Source: DATDCV01 sp036524155 (GTDB lineage Bacteria; Verrucomicrobiota; Verrucomicrobiia; Limisphaerales; UBA8199). From it: DNA of 12,765 bases. The translations under genes and the position numbers were made by a program. This document shows, piece by piece, positions 8,171 through 12,765 of this stretch. The stretch's first letter is position 1. Each line of letters begins with the position of its first letter. The stretch covers positions 1 to 12,765 of the forward strand of contig DATDCV010000479.1 in assembly GCA_036524155.1 (NCBI GenBank), in the 5' to 3' direction. The notes under the pieces were generated by a model that was not told where the DNA came from, did no database searches, and saw only the letters and a list, made by a program, of their open reading frames with translations.

Positions 8171-8328
8171 ATACGAGCGCTAACCTATTCCCGTGTTCCG
8201 GAAATCAGATGTAACTAAAGCCCCAGTGCCTAAGGGTGGTGATGTGATAGCCTGTGGACGCTCATGCACCTGTACGAATCGCATTTACCCGTGGCGGACA
8301 CCAAACTGTCCGAGGCCTTTTATCGCGA
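8171..8328 (+). repeat. Direct repeat copy A: 93-base leader plus first 65 bases of VOC gene
   Basis: Aligns without gaps to 9119-9276. The 93 bases before the ATG match at 83 positions and the first 65 coding bases at 59. The leader contains TTCCGGAA (8196-8203), also present in copy B. Similarity stops sharply on both sides (before 8171 and after 8328). Confidence 0.92.
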
Positions 8329-8743
8329 AGTAGTTGGTCTGCCATTTGCCTATCGTGATGCGACACGCGACATCGTGTTTTTATGGGTGGATGAAAAACA
8401 GAAGGGAATGCTCAGGCTGTAGGGACCCGCCACGGGATTCGGCCGGCACAACGGAGTTATTGTGCCGTCCCATTTTGCGTTCGCCGTCTCCTTCGAGCAG
8501 TTGTTGGGCGCGATTGGAAAACTGAACGAGCACGGAATCGAAACGCGCGGTTTTGACGGCAGAGTCTCCCGGGAGCCCAGTGTGATCGGCTGGATGCCGT
8601 CGGCGCAGGTTTATTTTCGAGATCCGGACGGACATTCGCTGGAATTCATCACGTTCCTGCGGGACGCACCGAGCCCAGGCTTCAATGAGTCATATTCCGA
8701 GTGGAAAGAATTGGTCGAACGCCAAGGAGGCCGCGCCACCTGA
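8264..8743 (+). pseudogene. VOC (glyoxalase/bleomycin-resistance) family gene with an in-frame amber stop
   Basis: Reading from ATG 8264 gives MHLYESHLPVADTKLSEAFY, the typical first strand and helix of a vicinal-oxygen-chelate protein, with the metal-ligand-type histidine early in the chain. A TAG at 8420-8422 ends this after 52 residues. The same frame continues without another stop to TGA 8741-8743 and encodes the second half: PSHFAFAV, GWMPSAQVYFRDPDGHSLEF and SYSEWKELV. The full length would be 159 residues with the stop read as an amino acid, usual for the family. One base change (TGG to TAG, giving RLWGP) would explain it. Metal-binding or detoxifying roles vary in the family. It may be a recent nonsense mutant, a sequence error, or, less likely, a read-through gene. 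Confidence 0.9.
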
Positions 8744-8763
8744 ATAGTGATCGAGACTGCAGG

Positions 8764-8964
8764 CTACCGCCGGGAAGCTGCAAACGCCACCAGACCGGAT
8801 AAGTCGTTGCACATCACGTCGGGCATCACGGACAGCTCCTCCGCCGGCGAATTCATTCGATTGACCCAGACTGTCGGGAAGCCGAACCACTTCGCGCCCG
8901 CGGCATCCCAGCCGGCAAACGCCGGGAAAAGGATCTCCTCTCGCTTCAGCCCAAACGCGCTCAT
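8764..8964 (-). pseudogene. C-terminal fragment of a haloacid dehalogenase-like (HAD) hydrolase
   Basis: The frame from 8964 to the stop at 8764 encodes about 66 residues: AFGLKREEILF, AFAGWDAAGAK, FGFPTVWVNR and a short tail ending ASRR. This matches the last quarter of type II haloacid dehalogenases, including the acidic motif IV region (WDAAGAK) and the WVNR strand. The N-terminal nucleophile Asp motif and cap domain are absent. The frame runs upstream to 9114 but that part is not recognisable. It converges on the VOC gene, 20 bases stop to stop. It is a remnant unless expressed as a stub. Confidence 0.82.
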
Positions 8965-9118
8965 CGTAACGTGTCGGGCGGGATGAAGGAGAGCGTACAG
9001 ATCGGGTCGGGTGCCATGTTCCCGGTCTTGCTGCCGGGGAAGACGCCTGCCGGTGCTTTGGGAACGAGGCAGCCCGCCCCTGCGGTGGCGTGGGTGCTCT
9101 GGAAGTCTTTTCATGCTT
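8965..9118. other. Unassigned sequence between HAD fragment and second repeat copy
   Basis: Frames are open on both strands but none shows a family pattern. On the minus strand one frame ends in a TGA that overlaps the ATG at 8964, giving a tail PDPICTLSFIPPDTLR that I cannot place. It may be a scrambled or unrelated gene end. No promoter, hairpin or tRNA is seen. Confidence 0.4.
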
Positions 9119-9276
9119 ATACGAGCGTTAACCTATCCGCGTGTTCCGGAAATCAAATGGAACTAAAGCCCCAGTGCCTAAAGACGGTGATGTGATAGGC
9201 TGTGGACGCGCATGCACCTCTACGAATCGCATTTGCCCGTAGCGGACACCAAACTTTCGGAAGCCTTTTATCGCGA
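9119..9276 (+). repeat. Direct repeat copy B: 93-base leader plus 65 coding bases of VOC gene
   Basis: Second copy of the unit at 8171-8328, same orientation, exactly 948 bases downstream, no indels, 142 of 158 positions identical by hand count. It ends 34 bases before the stop of the cytochrome gene on the opposite strand. Confidence 0.92.
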
Positions 9277-9277
9277 T
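9212..9277 (+). pseudogene. VOC family gene remnant, first 22 codons only
   Basis: ATG 9212 encodes MHLYESHLPVADTKLSEAFY followed by R and D, the same residues as the VOC gene at 8264 up to the break. All six base differences from that copy in this stretch are third-position and silent. After 9277 the frame stays open for 1.8 kb but reads antisense through the cytochrome and phosphatase genes, so it has no meaning there. This is a truncated gene end created by a recombination or deletion junction. Confidence 0.88.
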
Positions 9278-9310
9278 GAGCAGGCTCGAGCCGAGCCGCG
9301 CGATGGTGCG

Positions 9311-10021
9311 TCACTTCAACGTGCGCAGGTAGGCGATGACTTTACTGATCTGTTCCGGCGAAAGCTTCCCTGCAAACGCTGTCATCTGACCCTTCTTTCC
9401 GTTGCGAATGCGCGTCGCGATTTGTTCATCGGTCCAGTCCAGATTGTGCAGGTCCGGCCCCTCGTCGCCATGGGCGTCCGCGGCGTGGCAATGGGCGCAG
9501 TTCTTCAGGAACAATTCCCGACCGGCGGGCGCGATAGCCAGGCGATCCTGCGGGGAAACCGACATGCTCGATGGGGGCAAGACGGGAGAGCTCCCGCTTT
9601 CAGCGCTCAGGAGCAATTCGCCACCGGAATAACCGGCACCGGTCATCAACAACACGGCCACGCTCATTCCGGCAAAGTAAACGCCCAGCCCACGCGCGGG
9701 GATGCGCCCCCTTCTCAGGAGTCGCCAGGCCACAAACGCGACGCACGCTGCGAGCGCCGGCCAGACAAAGAAGTGATGCGTTCTTTCGTAACCGCCGCCG
9801 AGCACTCGCCCGCGAGTCATGATAAGGCCGGCAATCCCGGCCGTAATCCCTCCCAGCATGCCAACGACTGCCGAACCAAATCCAGCGGCGTGAAGCCCTC
9901 GCCGCAAGCCTTCGTCGCGCGACCGCCAGGCGATGAAGTCGAACACCACCGAGGCCAGCAGCAGCACAATCGGGAAATGCGTGCTGCCGCCGTGAATCTG
10001 CCTCCAAAATGTTGTCGTCAT
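9311..10021 (-). CDS. Membrane-anchored c-type cytochrome with DUF2231-like N-terminal domain
   Basis: 236 residues. The N-terminal half starts QIHGGSTHFPIVLLLAS, a His-containing first helix typical of DUF2231-type proteins, and has four TM helices (about 16-32, 45-68, 85-100, 112-130). A linker rich in Ser and Pro (about 138-158) leads to a cytochrome c domain with the haem motif CAHCH (175-179), the GPDLHNL loop and GQMTAF, whose Met213 is the probable sixth ligand. The haem domain should lie in the periplasm and carry electrons to or from a partner. It starts 12 bases after the metallophosphoesterase stop, so they form one operon. No Shine-Dalgarno sequence is seen. Partner and donor are unknown. 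Confidence 0.92.
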   Translation of the reverse strand: MTTTFWRQIHGGSTHFPIVLLLASVVFDFIAWRSRDEGLRRGLHAAGFGSAVVGMLGGITAGIAGLIMTRGRVLGGGYERTHHFFVWPALAACVAFVAWRLLRRGRIPARGLGVYFAGMSVAVLLMTGAGYSGGELLLSAESGSSPVLPPSSMSVSPQDRLAIAPAGRELFLKNCAHCHAADAHGDEGPDLHNLDWTDEQIATRIRNGKKGQMTAFAGKLSPEQISKVIAYLRTLK

Positions 10022-10033
10022 AGGGGAGGTAAC

Positions 10034-10999
10034 TCAAACGAGCGTGGAGTCCACCACAGCCAGCGAGCCGCTGCCGGCGACAAAATTCACGTCCGTGATT
10101 CCGAGGTGCTCGCGGAGTTTTCCCGCATCTACTTTCACCGGTCCGGGTTTGGGTGCTTTGCCGGGTTCGGGTTGAGGAAATGCGGTGGACATTGCAGTGT
10201 GGAATGTGACGCGGCCTTCGACCTTCTTCATCGTTTGATGAATGTGACCGTTGAGGACTGTGACCGAACCGAAGCGCTTGAGATACCTCAACGCCTGCGC
10301 GCTGTCCTTCGTGCCCCAGCCCCACTGTGGATACACTTCCCAAAGCGGTATGTGGGCAAAGACGACGATGGGCGTTTCGGCGGAGCGGCCCTTCAGATCG
10401 TCTTCAAGCCACTCCAATTGCTCCTCCCCGAGCGAGCCAAGGCCATTTTGCTGGATGTCCACGACATTCACGAGGCCGACGAAGTGCACGCCACGGTGAT
10501 CGAAGCTGTACCAACCGCTGCCCTTCGAGTTCTTGCCGAAGCGCTCGCGGTAAAGCTTTCCGTCGTCGCCGGTCACGTCGTGCTCGCCTGGCACGTAGAA
10601 GATCTGCTGCGTCCTCGCGCTTTTGAGCAACTCCCGGAGCGTGTCGAATTCCTCCGCGGCCGAGAGGTGTGTCAGATCACCGGTGTGGAGAATGAAATCG
10701 GGCTGCTGCGGCAGAGCGTTGATCCGCGCAATGGCCCGCTTGAGTGTGGCTGTCACGTCTGCGTTGATGCCTTCCTTGCTGAACCCGATGTGCGAGTCGC
10801 TGATTTGCACGAAGCTGAAACTGCTTTTGGCTGCGTCCGTCGCGCTCGCCCACGGCGCCAGCATAGTCGAGCCGAGCACACCGCCGCTGACACTCCAGAG
10901 CATCCCCGTGCCCGCCCACGCCATACATTCAAGAAAGCCGCGCCGGTCGAGGCCATCGCGGTTGTGATCGTGTTCAATGAACTTTTCGTTAGTCTTCAT
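10034..10999 (-). CDS. Tat-signal metallophosphoesterase (calcineurin-like)
   Basis: 321 residues from ATG 10999. A GTG at 11029 in the same frame is less likely because the probable promoter leaves almost no leader for it. The N-terminus carries a twin-arginine signal, LDRRGFLECMAWAG (Arg 19-20), followed by a hydrophobic stretch and an ASA-type cleavage region, so the enzyme is exported folded. Metal-site motifs in order: ISDSH (68, 70), HTGDLTH (Asp108), PGEHD (139-141), FAHIPLW (His216) and NGHIHQ (252-254). The usual GNHD motif reads GEHD here. It probably hydrolyses phosphoesters in the periplasm; substrate unknown. It is first gene of a leftward operon with the cytochrome, divergent from the sigma factor. 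Confidence 0.93.
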   Translation of the reverse strand: MKTNEKFIEHDHNRDGLDRRGFLECMAWAGTGMLWSVSGGVLGSTMLAPWASATDAAKSSFSFVQISDSHIGFSKEGINADVTATLKRAIARINALPQQPDFILHTGDLTHLSAAEEFDTLRELLKSARTQQIFYVPGEHDVTGDDGKLYRERFGKNSKGSGWYSFDHRGVHFVGLVNVVDIQQNGLGSLGEEQLEWLEDDLKGRSAETPIVVFAHIPLWEVYPQWGWGTKDSAQALRYLKRFGSVTVLNGHIHQTMKKVEGRVTFHTAMSTAFPQPEPGKAPKPGPVKVDAGKLREHLGITDVNFVAGSGSLAVVDSTLV

Positions 11000-11037
11000 A
11001 ATTTTTTGTGTGATCTTGGTTTTATTCACACTGTCCA

Positions 11038-11093
11038 GGACTTGCCGGGAAATGAGTTATTCCGCCGGGAATAAAATCCTGTTGCGTGCGGTC
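11038..11093. promoter_or_regulatory. Candidate divergent ECF-type promoter pair on an inverted repeat
   Basis: The inverted repeat TTATTCC/GGAATAA (11057-11063 and 11068-11074, 4-base spacer) gives a GGAAT box facing each way. Rightward, GTCTGG begins 18 bases after GGAAT (11091). Leftward, GTCCTGG begins 17 bases after GGAAT (11041 on the minus strand). ECF promoters usually have GGAAC and GTC boxes about 17 bases apart by this count. The layout suggests that the neighbouring ECF sigma factor controls itself and the phosphatase-cytochrome operon. Confidence 0.42.
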
Positions 11094-11115
11094 TGGACTT
11101 CAATGGACGCGAAAC

Positions 11116-11631
11116 GTGAGCGACAGCGAACAGCGGGCGCGATTTGAACAGCTTGTCCTGCCGCATCTGGACGCCGCCTATAACCTGGCGCGCTGGCTGG
11201 CCGGCAACGACCACGACGCCGAAGACATCGCGCAGGAGGCGTGCATGCGTGCGTTCCGGTTTGTCAGCGGCTGCCGCAACCCTGACGCGCGCGCCTGGCT
11301 GCTGACGATTGTGCGTAACGCCGCATTTTCGTGGCTGAAGAAGAATCGGCCGCGTTCCGTCGTTTCCATTGACAACGATGAATTCGCAGAAATTGAAGAT
11401 CAAAGCGGCGCGGCCGGCTCGTTCCACAGTGCTGATACGGGAACTTTGCGCGCCGCCCTGGAATCGCTGCCGCTGGAATTTCGCGAAGCTCTCGTGCTCC
11501 GCGAACTCGAAGGGCTATCTTACAAAGAAATCGCCGAAGTTGCCGAAGTGCCGGTCGGCACCGTCATGTCGCGATTGGCCCGCGCGCGGCGGCAATTGCA
11601 GAAGACTCTTATCCAGAAGGAGAAAGTATGA
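11116..11631 (+). CDS. ECF-type RNA polymerase sigma factor (sigma-70 family)
   Basis: 171 residues from GTG 11116. GTG 11086 in frame is possible but would lie upstream of the expected transcription start. Region 2 (about 8-75) includes LVLPHLDAAYNLARWL, DAEDIAQEACMRAF and the -10 recognition part AWLLTIVRNAAFSWLKK. Region 4 (about 110-165) includes LPLEFREALVLRELEGLSYKEIA and the helix-turn-helix VPVGTVMSRLARARRQL. There is no region 1 or 3, as expected for ECF factors. It directs RNA polymerase to stress- or signal-dependent promoters. The stop overlaps the anti-sigma start by ATGA, the usual coupling that keeps both at equal level. Confidence 0.95.
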   Translation: MSDSEQRARFEQLVLPHLDAAYNLARWLAGNDHDAEDIAQEACMRAFRFVSGCRNPDARAWLLTIVRNAAFSWLKKNRPRSVVSIDNDEFAEIEDQSGAAGSFHSADTGTLRAALESLPLEFREALVLRELEGLSYKEIAEVAEVPVGTVMSRLARARRQLQKTLIQKEKV

Positions 11632-12368
11632 ACTGCACTGAAAGCCGACAGCTCCTGCATGCCCAGGCCGACAACGAGCTGGACGTCGCGAACAGTCTCG
11701 AGCTGGAGCGTCACCTCCAAGCCTGCGCTGTCTGCGCCGCCGAAAGGGAAGCGGTGCAGTCGCTTAAGAAAGCGCTGCGGGAATCGCCTTTGCGCTGCAA
11801 CGCACCCGAATCACTGCGGAACGAGCTCCGTCGAATAGTCCTTGGGAGGGCCGATCGGCCCCCTCGATCGTTGTTCCAATCACTGCTACTTTGGAAATCT
11901 CTGGCGTTCGGCGCTGCAGCGTTCGCTCTCCTGGCAACGCTTACCCGGTCGGGAATTTCCGGGCGCGACCAGTTTCTGGAAGAAGCAATCTCCGGCCACG
12001 TGCGCTCGCTGATGGCCGAGCATCTCACCGATGTTACCTCTACTGACCAGCACACAGTCAAGCCGTGGTTCAATGGCAAACTCGACTTCGCGCCAACCGT
12101 TAAGGATTTCGCTGCCCAGGGCTTTCCGCTCGTTGGCGGGCGATTGGATTATTTAAATGGCCGTGCGGTTGCCGCCCTGGTCTATCGCCGCAACAAACAC
12201 CTTATCAATGTTTTCGTCTGGCCCGCCGCCAACAACGCCATTTCCGGGGTGCAGCACCTGCGTGGCTATTCGGTCATTAGCCGCGAGGCGGAGGGCCTGC
12301 GCTATTGCCTGGTCTCAGATTTGAACCAACAGGAACTGGCCGAGCTCGCCGGGATGTTGGAACGGTGA
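11628..12368 (+). CDS. Transmembrane zinc-type anti-sigma factor
   Basis: 246 residues. The N-terminal cytoplasmic domain has the zinc-binding anti-sigma motif H29-x3-C33-x2-C36 (RHLQACAVC), which binds and holds the ECF sigma factor. A TM helix (about 87-105, LAFGAAAFALLATL) separates it from a periplasmic part of about 140 residues containing TVKPWFNGKLDFAP, GFPLVGGRLDYLNGRAVAALVYRR and INVFVWP, a domain seen in many RsiW-like anti-sigma factors. The signal is unknown; release could be by proteolysis or by a redox change at the Cys/His site. It overlaps the sigma gene by 4 bases. Length and order are normal. Confidence 0.94.
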   Translation: MNCTESRQLLHAQADNELDVANSLELERHLQACAVCAAEREAVQSLKKALRESPLRCNAPESLRNELRRIVLGRADRPPRSLFQSLLLWKSLAFGAAAFALLATLTRSGISGRDQFLEEAISGHVRSLMAEHLTDVTSTDQHTVKPWFNGKLDFAPTVKDFAAQGFPLVGGRLDYLNGRAVAALVYRRNKHLINVFVWPAANNAISGVQHLRGYSVISREAEGLRYCLVSDLNQQELAELAGMLER

Positions 12369-12415
12369 AGTTGCCGAAATTGGCCGGCGTCGAGCGGTCA
12401 CCAGCGACTTGAGCG

Positions 12416-12676
12416 GTGAGTCTGTATGAGGCTGTCGGAAACCTCCTGCCGAGCTGCGGGCAACCACGTCCGTTTTCCTGGTTCAGCCCTTCCCAAATAC
12501 TGGTATTCAATGTCGAAGTCGAGACGCAAGGTCCGATTCCCTCGAGCGGGTTGCTCGTCTGCAATCACCTTAGCTACCTGGATATCTTAGTATTGGGCGC
12601 CCTCGCGCCCGCAGCCTTTGTGGCCAAGCGAGAGGTCAAATTCTGGCCGATTCTCGGTTGGTTCGCCACTTTGGCT
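12416..12676 (+). pseudogene. PlsC-like 1-acylglycerol-3-phosphate acyltransferase fragment
   Basis: The frame follows a TGA at 12410 and opens at GTG 12416, 47 bases after the anti-sigma stop. Its clear part, FNVEVETQGPIPSSGLLV, then CNHLSYLDILVLG and FVAKREVKFWPILGWFATLA, matches the catalytic NHxxxxD block and the following strand of PlsC-type acyltransferases that make phosphatidic acid. The N-terminal part (about 27 residues) is not recognisable, and the usual helix is missing. Homology stops at about 12675, before the EGTR-type glycerol-phosphate motif, so the enzyme cannot be complete. It is likely a remnant, or the product of an assembly join. Confidence 0.78.
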
Positions 12677-12678
12677 AG

Positions 12679-12765
12679 GGCATTCCCATGGAGATACTTT
12701 CCAAGCCTGGAAAACTTACCCATGACGAATACGAAGTCATCAAGACCCATCCAGCGCTGGGCGGG
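12679..12765 (+). pseudogene. HD-GYP domain fragment (runs off the window)
   Basis: From 12679 a different frame reads GIPMEILSKPGKLTHDEYEV and on to IKTHPALGG, which fits the middle of HD-GYP domains (cyclic-di-GMP phosphodiesterases), just after the HD metal motif. A TAG at 12676-12678 directly precedes it in frame, so the upstream HD part is lost. The ATG at 12688 could start a short frame. The rest lies outside the window, so whether the GYP part remains is unknown. Confidence 0.7.

Noticed and set aside
8171..8263. VOC leader as an integron attC site or riboswitch
   Set aside because: I found no matching core sites or convincing paired stems; only an 8-base palindrome TTCCGGAA is evident.
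11000..11029. GTG 11029 as start of the metallophosphoesterase
   Set aside because: It lies almost at the predicted transcription start; ATG 10999 leaves a normal leader and keeps the full Tat signal.
9212..11074. 620-codon open frame on the + strand
   Set aside because: Only its first 22 codons are real (VOC remnant). The rest is antisense to the cytochrome and phosphatase genes, which have clear motifs; the openness reflects GC-rich codon bias.

Overview
The window looks like a piece of a soil-type Verrucomicrobia chromosome (Pedosphaera/Limisphaerales-like). The reasons are the tandem Ser/Thr kinases with TPR and WD40 tails, the high GC, the near absence of Shine-Dalgarno sequences, and an ECF-sigma/Tat-phosphatase/cytochrome cluster. 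The assignment rests on gene style, not on a marker gene.

Left part (1-6417, + strand): three paralogous Hanks-type kinase genes in a row. The first (5' end outside the window) has a TPR-like tail. The second has a tail of 14 WD-like repeats, enough for two seven-bladed propellers. The third overlaps the second by ATGA but is a dead stub: one base is missing just before its P-loop and the kinase homology stops about 60 bases later.

Middle part (6473-8013, - strand): a small membrane protein, an unrecognised one-TM protein with a Cys/His-rich C-terminal motif, and a GNAT acetyltransferase, all reading leftward. A perfect 26-bp inverted repeat lies between the first two and supplies the stop codon of the small membrane protein. 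Then comes a stretch of gene debris (8171-9276). It holds a VOC/glyoxalase-like gene interrupted by one amber codon, the C-terminal end of a haloacid dehalogenase-like gene on the other strand, and a second VOC copy cut after 22 codons. The two VOC copies share a 93-base leader, and the shared coding part differs only at synonymous sites.

Right part (9311-12368): a divergent module. Leftward run a Tat-signal metallophosphoesterase and a DUF2231-like membrane/cytochrome c fusion; rightward run an ECF sigma factor and its ATGA-coupled zinc-type anti-sigma factor. The intergenic gap holds an inverted repeat whose two arms can each be read as an ECF -35 element facing outward, so the sigma factor may drive itself and the envelope operon. 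The two leftward membrane genes beyond the debris could once have been part of the same operon, but this is inference.

The right edge (12416-12765) carries a PlsC-like acyltransferase fragment that breaks abruptly into an HD-GYP domain fragment in another frame. Overall the window combines intact signalling genes with at least five broken genes. The best candidate for a little-described system is the ECF-controlled phosphatase/cytochrome/membrane-protein module.
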